Shown: in pieces, positions 53,703 to 61,364 of the stretch
Position numbering within the stretch: the stretch's first letter is position 1
Layout: each line of letters begins with the position of its first letter
Assembly: GCA_910577275.1 (NCBI GenBank)
Contig: CAJTMW010000009.1
Location: 50,653-114,652 of the forward strand
DNA length: 64,000 nucleotides
Direction of reading: 5' to 3'
Origin: an uncultured Lachnospiraceae bacterium
GTDB lineage: Bacteria; Bacillota; Clostridia; Lachnospirales; Lachnospiraceae
Program-made: the position numbers and the translations under genes
Notes under the pieces: model-generated
What the model was told of the DNA's origin: nothing
Databases searched by the model: none
What the model saw: only the letters and a program-made list of their open reading frames with translations

Positions 53703-55643
53703 ATGTTTCTGATTCAGATAGCGGCTCTTTTGGTTTTGATACTGGCAATTTCATGGAGGTTTCAAATCCGGTTTGTGGAAAGTATCCCTGTGGGGTGCTC
53801 CCTTCTGGTATTTGAGCTTTATGCTCTCAGCTTTTTCGGGCGGCTTTCCTTTTCCGATGTCATTGCAGTTATATGGCTGGTTCTGGCCGCGGTTTATGCT
53901 GCCCGACTGTCAGGGGAAAAAAGAAAGGAGCTTGCCGGTTTCTGTTTCGGAGAGCTTACAAGTCCGGGAGCCATAACTGCCATTGTCATGACGGTGATTG
54001 TGACGGTATGTGTGGGGGAAAAGGCGGTAAGCTGGTGGGACGATTATAATTTCTGGGCGACAGATGTAAAATCCCTTTTTTATCTGGACGGCTTTGCGGA
54101 AAAATATGCCAACGTGGCGGCGGAATTCGGGGATTATCCCCCGGGGACGCAGATGATGAAATGGTGGTTCCTGCATTTTTCCCCGAAGGAATTCAGGGAA
54201 GGGTTGATGTTTGCCGGGTATTACTTTTTTAACCTGTCCTTTTTATTTCCCCTGCTTAAGGTAATCGAAAAGCGGAATATTTTTGCAATGGCCCTGGGGG
54301 CAGCGGTGCTGTGGCTTTTCCCGGCGGTGGCGGAGGCTTTCTGGATGGACGGGTGCTGCGCGGACCTTACCATGGCGCTTGTCTACGGCGCATTCCTTGT
54401 GTCGGTGGCGGATGAAAAGGAGGACAGGCTTTTCTATTACGGACGGCAGGCCTTGTTTCTGATGGTGCTTGTCCTTTGCAAGAATACAGGATTTCTGTGG
54501 GCTGCCTTTGGTCTTTTGTTTGATTATGGTTACCATTTCCTGATACACAGGAGAGCATCGGCAGGACGGGAGATACGACGAGCGGACAGGAGGGCGTCGG
54601 CAGGCCAAGAGGCAGGGAAAACGGACAGGAGGGCGCTGTTTTTGGTGACATTGCTTCCGGTTCTGACGGAAATGTCCTGGCTGTTTTTCTGCCTGATTAA
54701 CAGGCGGGTGGCGAAGCTTACCGGAACAGCGATACAGATGGCTACGGGAGGGATGAATATTCCGGCTTATCAGGAGGAAATGGTAAGGGCTTTTCTGGAG
54801 GCCTTTGTAAAGTGGCCGCTGCACAGGGGAAAAACCATAGCAATTGATTTAAGCCCTCTGGGATTGTATCTTTTGTTACTGTTATTTGTATTTCTTTTAT
54901 GGAAAAATCATGTGACGGACAGGCGGCGGGCGGCTTATACGGGCGGCTTTCTGGCGGTCAGCGGAATCGTATTCTACACCATAAATCTGGCGAGTCATCT
55001 GACAATCTTTGCAGTAGAGACTCAGTATCTGGAGCCCTTTGGTATGGTGTCCTCCATTGAACGGTACGGCGCGCCTTTTGCCATCGGCGGTCTGTATCTT
55101 CTGGCTTTTTATGTGCTGAAAGGCACGGAGAGCCGGAAAGGAATTGTCTTCTGTGTGATTTTTGTGCTTCTTACCACGGACTATGGGGGCGCTTGGCGGG
55201 CTCTTTACGGCTACCGAAGCGGCACACAGGAGATACTGGCGGAGCGGGAGAGCATCGTGGACGAGGCGGCGGAGCGTTTCCTTGCAAAGACAGCGGAAGG
55301 ATTTGGGGAAAAGGAAGGGGCAGGAAGAGGTCGCAGCGCCGGGCGGGTGTTGTATTTGCGGGATATTTCCGATGTGAGCTGGGTACGGAACACTTATATC
55401 GGCTTTGAGGCAGCTCCCGTGTCGGTGATGTATGGAAATGTGGATACAGAGGTTACGAACAGTCAGGACATTGTGAAGGCCATTGAGGACGCCCATGCGG
55501 GATTTTTGTATGTGGACGAGCTCTGCGGAGAAGGGAAGGAAGTGTTCGAGCCCATTCTGGCGGAGGGGGAGGAGTTCGGATACGGATGCCTTTATCAGGT
55601 GGTGAGTGAGGATGACGGAATACGTCTGGTAAGGTGGGTATGA
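53703..55643 (+). CDS. Polytopic membrane protein, GT-C-type glycosyltransferase
   Basis: 646 aa with many hydrophobic segments from the very start (FLIQIAALLVLILAI). The first outside loop has SWWDDYNFWATDVKSLFYLD and DYPPGTQMMKWW, a pattern of GT-C enzymes that use polyprenyl-phosphate sugars (acidic residue after TM1, then a PPG-like loop). A soluble insert near residues 280-305 contains a duplicated RRASAG motif. A likely partner is the polyprenyl-phosphate sugar synthase encoded next. The acceptor may be a teichoic acid or surface glycan. Confidence 0.7.
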   Translation: MFLIQIAALLVLILAISWRFQIRFVESIPVGCSLLVFELYALSFFGRLSFSDVIAVIWLVLAAVYAARLSGEKRKELAGFCFGELTSPGAITAIVMTVIVTVCVGEKAVSWWDDYNFWATDVKSLFYLDGFAEKYANVAAEFGDYPPGTQMMKWWFLHFSPKEFREGLMFAGYYFFNLSFLFPLLKVIEKRNIFAMALGAAVLWLFPAVAEAFWMDGCCADLTMALVYGAFLVSVADEKEDRLFYYGRQALFLMVLVLCKNTGFLWAAFGLLFDYGYHFLIHRRASAGREIRRADRRASAGQEAGKTDRRALFLVTLLPVLTEMSWLFFCLINRRVAKLTGTAIQMATGGMNIPAYQEEMVRAFLEAFVKWPLHRGKTIAIDLSPLGLYLLLLLFVFLLWKNHVTDRRRAAYTGGFLAVSGIVFYTINLASHLTIFAVETQYLEPFGMVSSIERYGAPFAIGGLYLLAFYVLKGTESRKGIVFCVIFVLLTTDYGGAWRALYGYRSGTQEILAERESIVDEAAERFLAKTAEGFGEKEGAGRGRSAGRVLYLRDISDVSWVRNTYIGFEAAPVSVMYGNVDTEVTNSQDIVKAIEDAHAGFLYVDELCGEGKEVFEPILAEGEEFGYGCLYQVVSEDDGIRLVRWV

Positions 55644-55732
55644 GGGATGCGGCAATATGGATGCCGGAATGTGATGGCGAATCAAGCGGCAGAGGATATC
55701 AAAACAGCAGTAAAGGATAAACAGGAAATTTT

Positions 55733-56803
55733 ATGGAACAGAAAGAAACGAGATGGGAAGTGCCGATAATTATTCCTTCCTATGAGCCGGACGAAAAGCT
55801 GCCGGATTTACTGAAAAAGTTAAGAGAAACCGGTTTTCGGAATATTGTTCTGGTGGATGACGGAAGCGGGGAGGCGTATGCCGGTATTTTCAGGGAGGCT
55901 GAGGAGACATACGGCTGCGAAGTCCTGCACCATGCCGTCAATCAGGGGAAAGGGCGCGCACTGAAAACAGCCTTTAACTTTTGCCTGCGGGAGTTTGCCG
56001 CCATGCCGGGGGTGATAACGGCGGATTCCGACGGGCAGCATTCGCCGGAGTGTATTTTATCCTGCGTGGACGCGATGCTTAAGAATCCTTCGGCGCTGAT
56101 ATTGGGATGCCGCTGCTTTGAGGGAGCGGACGTGCCTGCCCGCTCCGAATTTGGCAATAAGTGTACCAGAGTGGTGATGAAATACCTTACCGGAATCTCC
56201 GTCTCCGATACCCAGACAGGGCTTCGGGGGATACCCGCCGCTTTTATGGAACAGCTTCTCATGGTGAGGGGAGAGCGGTTTGAATTTGAGACGAACATGC
56301 TTCTCGAGACGAAAAGCAGGAAAATCCCCATTGTGGAGGTGCCGATTCGCACCATTTATATTGAAGAAAACAAAACCAGCCATTTTAATCCCATTAAGGA
56401 TTCCATTAAAATTTACATGATATTCGGGAAATTTTTGTTTTCCTCCCTGTCCTCGAGTCTGGTGGATTTGACCCTTTTTACTATCTTCTGCTTTTTTATG
56501 CGGGACATGGAATGGGGGCGGATTTCCTATATCACGGCGGCTACGGTGTTCGCCAGGATTCTTTCCGCGCTGTATAATTACTCGCTGAACCTGAAGGTGG
56601 TTTTCCAGAGTGAAGGGAAAATAGGAACGACCCTGCCCCGCTATATCCTGCTGGCCATCGTGCAGATGTCGCTTTCCGCGCTGCTGGTAGGAAAGCTGTA
56701 TCCGCTCTTTGGGGGCGCGGAGGTTTTAATAAAAATACCCGTGGACGTGATTTTGTTTTTCTTAAGTTTTGTGATTCAGAGGGAGTTTGTGTATGCGGAC
56801 TGA
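55733..56803 (+). CDS. Polyprenyl-phosphate glycosyltransferase (GT2) fused to a GtrA-like membrane domain
   Basis: 356 aa. GT2 domain: PIIIPSYEPDEKL, LVDDGSGE, TADSDGQHSPE and DTQTGLRGIP, characteristic of dolichyl-phosphate mannose synthase-like enzymes. From about residue 225 four membrane segments form a GtrA domain (SSLVDLTLFTIFCFF; YNYSLNLKVVF). The pair would make a lipid-phosphate sugar and move it across the membrane for the GT-C enzyme. Its last 28 bp overlap ispF on the other strand. Confidence 0.82.
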   Translation: MEQKETRWEVPIIIPSYEPDEKLPDLLKKLRETGFRNIVLVDDGSGEAYAGIFREAEETYGCEVLHHAVNQGKGRALKTAFNFCLREFAAMPGVITADSDGQHSPECILSCVDAMLKNPSALILGCRCFEGADVPARSEFGNKCTRVVMKYLTGISVSDTQTGLRGIPAAFMEQLLMVRGERFEFETNMLLETKSRKIPIVEVPIRTIYIEENKTSHFNPIKDSIKIYMIFGKFLFSSLSSSLVDLTLFTIFCFFMRDMEWGRISYITAATVFARILSALYNYSLNLKVVFQSEGKIGTTLPRYILLAIVQMSLSALLVGKLYPLFGGAEVLIKIPVDVILFFLSFVIQREFVYAD

Positions 56804-57336
56804 TTCGGGCACCCTCCGCACCCGCTGCACTTATCCGCCGCCACATCCACGCTCCCCAGATTGACGGGACTTGTGAGAAGACAGATTGCCTGAGAGGAAA
56901 TCCCTTCCCCGGTTCCGGTAAAGCCAAGACCCTCCTCGGTGGTTGCCTTGACGTTCACCTGCGCCGTGGAAATCCCGAGGGCGTCCGCAATATTCTGTCT
57001 CATTGCATCGATATGGGGACGCATTTTCGGCGCCTGGGCAATGATGGTTGCGTCGATGTTTTCAATCAGGAAGCAGTTTTCCTCAAGAAGATTCCCCACA
57101 TGGGTAAGGAGCTTTAAAGAGGAAATTCCCTTGTAAGCCATATCCGTATCCGGGAAATGCTTCCCGATATCGCCTAAGGCGGCGGCACCTAAGAGAGCGT
57201 CCATGATTGCGTGCAGAAGCACATCCGCGTCAGAGTGGCCGAGAAGCCCTTTTTCATAAGGAATTTCAACGCCGCCGATAATCAGCTTCCGTCCTTCCGT
57301 TAATTTGTGAACATCGTATCCCATACCGATTCTCAT
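56776..57336 (-). CDS. ispF: 2-C-methyl-D-erythritol 2,4-cyclodiphosphate synthase with Cys-rich tail
   Basis: 186 aa from the ATG at 57336 (reverse strand), giving MRIGMGYDVHKLTEG, the normal start; an upstream in-frame ATG at 57438 would add 34 unrelated residues. GYDVHKL and GLLGHSDADVLLHAIMDA provide the metal ligands; the family core ends near AICLL (residue about 158). IspF forms the cyclodiphosphate in the MEP isoprenoid pathway. The extra about 28 residues carry CSGCGGC, not usual in the family. The tail overlaps the convergent GT2 gene. Confidence 0.92.
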   Translation of the reverse strand: MRIGMGYDVHKLTEGRKLIIGGVEIPYEKGLLGHSDADVLLHAIMDALLGAAALGDIGKHFPDTDMAYKGISSLKLLTHVGNLLEENCFLIENIDATIIAQAPKMRPHIDAMRQNIADALGISTAQVNVKATTEEGLGFTGTGEGISSQAICLLTSPVNLGSVDVAADKCSGCGGCPNQSAYTNSL

Positions 57337-57484
57337 AATAGCATATACCTCGTTTTTGCAGTCTGTGGTTTTGAACGTAGACATTACGCAGAAGTTTCTG
57401 CGGGCGGCCTGTGGAGCCGCAGAAATATCTGCAATCATATTATGCCATTATCGGTGTTTTTTATCAAGCGAAAGCGTGACAACA

Positions 57485-57498
57485 CGTGCTTAAGCACG
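57485..57498. promoter_or_regulatory. Perfect 14-bp palindrome in the ispF-cysE gap
   Basis: CGTGCTTAAGCACG is a perfect inverted repeat without a T-run, so it is better read as a possible operator than as a terminator. It lies in the 350-bp divergent gap, about 100 bp upstream of the cysE promoter and about 150 bp upstream of ispF. Apart from this and the promoter the gap shows nothing; in particular no T-box sequence was found. Confidence 0.35.
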
Positions 57499-57585
57499 GA
57501 GAAATGTTCCGGGCTGACATCCTCTTTGACAGTATTCATTTCACCGGAATCCCAAAATTGATTTCCGTGATGAGATTTTTTTCAG

Positions 57586-57614
57586 TTGACAAAACAAACC
57601 TGATTGAATATGCT
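57586..57614 (+). promoter_or_regulatory. Promoter of the cysE-cysS operon
   Basis: TTGACA at 57586-57591, 17-bp spacer, TATGCT at 57609-57614 (four of six). Predicted start near 57621, leaving a leader of about 65 nt to the GTG at 57687, too short for a T-box. Confidence 0.55.
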
Positions 57615-57686
57615 GATAGTGTAATTAAGTTAAGGAACTGATAGAGCGTATGCCTGCAGTTACCTGGCAGATTGAAGGGAAATTCA

Positions 57687-58379
57687 GTGGGATTTATAAA
57701 TAAAATAAAGGAAGAAATTGCAATTATCAGGCAGAGGGACCCGGCGATTCACTCTTCCATGGAGGTTTTCCTCTATCCCAGCTTCAAGGTCATGCTGCAC
57801 TATCGTCTGGCCCATAAGCTGTACCTGAAAAAGCATTATTTTCTGGCAAGATGGATATCCCAGAGAGGAGTCCGCAAAACAGGAATTGAGATTCACCCCG
57901 GCGCGCAGATAGGGAAAGGCTTTTTTATCGACCACGGCAACGGCGTGATTATCGGTGAAACCACGATTATCGGCGACAATGTGACGCTGTATCAGGGGGT
58001 GACCTTAGGGGGAACAGGCAAGGAACAGGGAAAGAGGCATCCCACTATCGGAAATAATGTGATGATTAGCGCGGGAGCCAAGGTGCTGGGTTCTTTTACC
58101 ATCGGGGATAATTCCAAAATAGGAGCCGGAAGCGTGGTGCTCGAGGAAGTGCCGCCGAACTCCACTGTGGTGGGCGTACCCGGCAGGGTGGTGAAGCGGA
58201 ACAACCAGACGCTCCCCCAGGAGGATTTGGACCAGGTGAATATGCCTGACCCGATTAAGGAAGATTTGATTGCGCTTCACCATGCAAACACGGAGTTCAC
58301 TAATTCCATTATTGATTTGGAACGCAAGCTGCGTGAAATGCGTCATCATTGCGATACCAACTGTGAAAAAAGAAGATAA
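57687..58379 (+). CDS. cysE: Serine O-acetyltransferase
   Basis: 230 aa from the GTG at 57687, 7 bp after GAAGGGA; a TTG at 57672 lies upstream of that site. CysE signature: IHPGAQIGKGFFIDHGNGVI, then a left-handed beta-helix with GGTGKEQGKRHPTIG and a long C-terminal tail. It makes O-acetylserine for cysteine synthesis. The N-terminal helical domain is shorter than in E. coli CysE, as usual in Firmicutes. First gene of a cysteine/translation operon. Confidence 0.9.
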   Translation: MGFINKIKEEIAIIRQRDPAIHSSMEVFLYPSFKVMLHYRLAHKLYLKKHYFLARWISQRGVRKTGIEIHPGAQIGKGFFIDHGNGVIIGETTIIGDNVTLYQGVTLGGTGKEQGKRHPTIGNNVMISAGAKVLGSFTIGDNSKIGAGSVVLEEVPPNSTVVGVPGRVVKRNNQTLPQEDLDQVNMPDPIKEDLIALHHANTEFTNSIIDLERKLREMRHHCDTNCEKRR

Positions 58380-58460
58380 AGAGAGTTTGCGCATTGCGCT
58401 GCTTTTGCCGAATCCGATGCTTAAGGCAAAGCGGCGCAGAAGCAGAACAGGAGTTTAATT

Positions 58461-59870
58461 ATGAAAATTTACAACACGCTTTCAAAGAGAAAAGAAGACT
58501 TTGTCCCCCTTGAGGAGGGGAAGGTCAAAATGTACGTGTGCGGGCCTACCGTTTATAACCTGATTCATATCGGAAACGCCCGCCCGATGATTGTTTTTGA
58601 CACGGTAAGAAGGTACATGGAGCATAAGGGCTATGAAGTAAATTTTGTGTCCAATTTTACCGATGTGGACGACAAGATTATCAAACAGGCCATTGCGGAG
58701 GGCGTGGAGGCCTCTGTCATTTCCGAGCGTTATATTGCGGAATGCAAAAAGGACATGCAGGCCATGAATGTGAAGCCGGCTACCACCCATCCGAAGGCAA
58801 CCGAGGAAATCTGCGGTATGCTGGACATGATTGAAACCCTGATTGAAAAAGGCCATGCCTATGTGGCGGCCGACGGCACGGTTTATTTCAGAACCAGAAG
58901 CTTTAAGGATTACGGAAAGCTTTCCCATAAAAATCTGGACGATTTGCGGGGAGGGAACCGTTCTCTCCTTGTGAGCGGCGAGGACCAGAAGGAGGACCCC
59001 CTTGATTTTGTGCTCTGGAAGCCGAAAAAGGAAGGAGAGCCTTACTGGGAGTCCCCCTGGTGCGACGGCAGGCCGGGCTGGCATATCGAGTGCTCCGTGA
59101 TGAGCAGGCGGTATCTGGGAGAGGAAATCGATATCCATGCAGGCGGGGAGGACCTGATTTTCCCCCATCATGAAAACGAGATTGCCCAGTCTGAGGCGGC
59201 CAACGGCAAGCCTTTTGCAAAATACTGGATGCACAACGGATTTTTGAATATAGATAATAAGAAAATGTCCAAGTCCGAAGGAAATTTCTTTACGGTGAGG
59301 GATATCAGCCGGAAATATGACCTTCAGGTGCTCCGCTTTTTCATGCTTTCTGCTCATTACAGAAGCCCCCTGAATTTCAGCGCGGAGCTGATGGAGGCGG
59401 CGGGAAACGGTTACGACAGAATCGTGACCAGCGTCAGCAACCTGAATTACCTGTTGGAAAACAGTACTTTAGAGTCCATGAGCGGGGAGGAAAAGAAGCT
59501 TGCCGAGGAGGCGGAAGGATTTGTGGCTCAGTTTGACGAGGCCATGGACGACGATTTCAACACAGCGGACGCCATTTCCGCTATCTTTGAGCTGGTGAAG
59601 TTTGCAAATTCCAACACGAAGGAGGCGCGCAGTAAGGAGTTTTTACAGTGTCTGAAAGACAAAATAGTGACGCTTTCCGATATATGCGGTCTGATTGTGG
59701 AGAAAAAGCAGGAAATCCTTGACAAGGATATTGAAGCGATGATAGAGGAGAGGCAGGCGGCAAGAAAGGCCAGAAATTTCCAGCGCGCCGATGAAATCAG
59801 GAACGAACTGCTTGAGAAGGGCATTGTTCTGGAGGATACCCGCGAGGGAGTAAAATGGAAGAGAGCGTAG
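58461..59870 (+). CDS. cysS: Cysteinyl-tRNA synthetase
   Basis: 469 aa, normal length. HIGNARP is the class I HIGH-type motif, KMSKSEGN the KMSKS motif, and KMYVCGPTVYNL with C28, WHIECS and GGEDLIFPHHEN give the zinc and substrate site. It charges tRNA-Cys. It lies 81 bp after cysE and 3 bp before mrnC, an order typical of Clostridia and Bacillus. Confidence 0.95.
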   Translation: MKIYNTLSKRKEDFVPLEEGKVKMYVCGPTVYNLIHIGNARPMIVFDTVRRYMEHKGYEVNFVSNFTDVDDKIIKQAIAEGVEASVISERYIAECKKDMQAMNVKPATTHPKATEEICGMLDMIETLIEKGHAYVAADGTVYFRTRSFKDYGKLSHKNLDDLRGGNRSLLVSGEDQKEDPLDFVLWKPKKEGEPYWESPWCDGRPGWHIECSVMSRRYLGEEIDIHAGGEDLIFPHHENEIAQSEAANGKPFAKYWMHNGFLNIDNKKMSKSEGNFFTVRDISRKYDLQVLRFFMLSAHYRSPLNFSAELMEAAGNGYDRIVTSVSNLNYLLENSTLESMSGEEKKLAEEAEGFVAQFDEAMDDDFNTADAISAIFELVKFANSNTKEARSKEFLQCLKDKIVTLSDICGLIVEKKQEILDKDIEAMIEERQAARKARNFQRADEIRNELLEKGIVLEDTREGVKWKRA

Positions 59871-59873
59871 ACT

Positions 59874-60287
59874 GTGGACCTGTTGACATTGATAAAAAAG
59901 AGCTTTGCATTAAAAGAGGTGGATATCAGGACATATTCACCTCTTACGCTTGCGTATATAGGCGATGCTGTCTATGATTTGATATTTCGGACGATGGTGG
60001 TTCAGAAGGGGAATACTTCGGTAAACAAGCTGCACAATCAGACGATTCAGTATGTGAAAGCGCCGGCGCAGGCTTTTTTGGCGGAGAAAATTCTGGACAG
60101 GCTTTCGCCGGAGGAATTCGCCGTGTATAAAAGAGGGAGAAACGCCAAGCCTTATACTATGGCAAAGAATGCAACCATGGAGGAATACAAAAAGGCCACC
60201 GGTCTGGAGGCGCTTACAGGGTATCTTTATCTGACGAACCAGATGGAGAGGGCGTTGGAACTGATACAAATGGGACTGCAAGAATAA
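59874..60287 (+). CDS. mrnC: Mini-ribonuclease III
   Basis: 137 aa from a GTG. A single RNase III catalytic domain without dsRNA-binding domain: LTLAYIGDAVYDLIFRTMV holds the acidic active-site residues, and GRNAKP and GLEALTGYLYL follow. Mini-III matures 23S rRNA ends in Firmicutes. Located directly between cysS and rlmB, its conserved position. Confidence 0.92.
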   Translation: MDLLTLIKKSFALKEVDIRTYSPLTLAYIGDAVYDLIFRTMVVQKGNTSVNKLHNQTIQYVKAPAQAFLAEKILDRLSPEEFAVYKRGRNAKPYTMAKNATMEEYKKATGLEALTGYLYLTNQMERALELIQMGLQE

Positions 60288-60306
60288 GGCGGCTTTGACT
60301 GACCTG

Positions 60307-60405
60307 GCGGGACGAAGCGTTGAGGCAGCGCTTTACCCGGCAGGGCGAAGCGTTGAGACAGCGCGTCACCCGGCAGGACGAAACGTTGAGACAGCGCGTC
60401 ACCTG
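60307..60405 (+). repeat. Three tandem 33-bp repeats (array A)
   Basis: Units at 60307-60339, 60340-60372 and 60373-60405, sharing GACGAAGCGTTGAG(A/G)CAGCGC with a few substitutions. The array lies in the mrnC-rlmB gap, which has no other gene. An open frame runs through it into rlmB but has no RBS. Confidence 0.85.
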
Positions 60406-60408
60406 ACA

Positions 60409-60563
60409 AAGCAGCCGGTACGGCATGCCGCAGGAGGAAGCGGGGAAAAGCAGCCGGTACGGCACGCCGCAGGAGGAAACTGGGAAAGCAGCCGGGATAG
60501 CACGCCGCAGGAGGAAACGGGGAAAAGCAGCCGGTACGGCATGCCGCAGGAGGAAACGGGGAA
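60409..60563 (+). repeat. Four tandem 39-bp repeats (array B), each containing AGGAGG
   Basis: Units at 60409-60447, 60448-60486, 60487-60524 (38 bp) and 60525-60563. Each has AGCCGG, a CGGCATGCCG-like palindrome (perfect in units 1 and 4) and CAGGAGGAAAC, a Shine-Dalgarno core. The last unit ends 4 bp before the rlmB ATG, so the final repeat supplies part of its ribosome-binding region. The 38-bp unit breaks the three-base phase, arguing against a coding array. Confidence 0.85.
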
Positions 60564-60567
60564 AGGT

Positions 60568-61317
60568 ATGGAAGAAAAACAGATAAACGAATTGCTGGTG
60601 GAGGGCAGGAACCCGGTGACGGAAGCTTTGCGCTCGGGAAAGCCGGTTGACAGGGTGTATATTCTGGACGGGTGCAAGGACGGCCCGGTTATGACGATTA
60701 AGCGCGAGGCGGTAAAAAGGAATGTGCAAATCAAGTACGTGGAAAAGGAACGCCTTGACCGGATGTCGGAAACCGGCAGGCATCAGGGGGTAATCGCCAG
60801 CGTGGCGGCTTATGAGTATGGAACCGTGGAGGATATTCTGCGCCTTGCAAGGGAAAAGGGCGAGCCTCCTTTTATCATTTTGCTGGATAACATTGAAGAC
60901 CCTCATAATCTGGGGGCAATTATCAGAACGGCCAATCTTGCCGGCGCCCACGGTGTGATTATCCCCAAAAACAGAGCCGTGGGGCTGACCGCTGTGGTGG
61001 CGAGAACCTCTGCGGGAGCGCTTAATTATACGCCCGTCGCACGGGTGGCCAATCTCACAAAGACCATCGAGCAGTTAAGGGACGAGGGGCTCTGGTTCGT
61101 GTGCGCGGATATGGACGGAACCCGGATGTACGATTTGAACCTGAAGGGGCCAATCGGGCTGGTTATCGGAAACGAGGGAACCGGCGTGGGCAGGCTTGTA
61201 AAGGAAAAATGCGATATGGTGGCGGCAATCCCCATGAAAGGGGAAATCGACTCTCTGAACGCGTCTGTGGCGGCAGGCGTGCTCGCCTATGAGATTGTGC
61301 GCCAGAGACTTTTATAA
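60568..61317 (+). CDS. rlmB: 23S rRNA guanosine-2251 2'-O-methyltransferase (TrmH/SpoU family)
   Basis: 249 aa from the ATG at 60568, which starts MEEKQINELLVEGRNPVTEAL, the usual N-terminus. The frame is open from 60295 but that part is the tandem repeat. SPOUT motifs: LLDNIEDPHNLGAIIRTA, LVIGNEGTGVGRLV and IPMKGEIDSLNASVA, forming the SAM knot. It methylates the ribosome P-loop. Its place after cysS-mrnC is conserved. Confidence 0.92.
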   Translation: MEEKQINELLVEGRNPVTEALRSGKPVDRVYILDGCKDGPVMTIKREAVKRNVQIKYVEKERLDRMSETGRHQGVIASVAAYEYGTVEDILRLAREKGEPPFIILLDNIEDPHNLGAIIRTANLAGAHGVIIPKNRAVGLTAVVARTSAGALNYTPVARVANLTKTIEQLRDEGLWFVCADMDGTRMYDLNLKGPIGLVIGNEGTGVGRLVKEKCDMVAAIPMKGEIDSLNASVAAGVLAYEIVRQRLL

Positions 61318-61364
61318 AAGGTGGGAAACACAACGCTGCGTGAGAGCGGCGGCAAAGGATTGCA

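Noticed and set aside
57615..57686. T-box riboswitch before cysE/cysS
   Set aside because: The leader is only about 70 nt and has no TGGNACCGCG-like sequence.
58482..59357. Long open frame on the minus strand inside cysS
   Set aside because: It is a shadow of the GC-rich cysS codons; no motif and no RBS. The same holds for long antisense frames in 53703-55643 and 52841-53620.
60295..60567. N-terminal extension of RlmB
   Set aside because: The open frame is made of tandem repeats including a 38-bp unit, lacks an RBS, and the normal RlmB start is at 60568.
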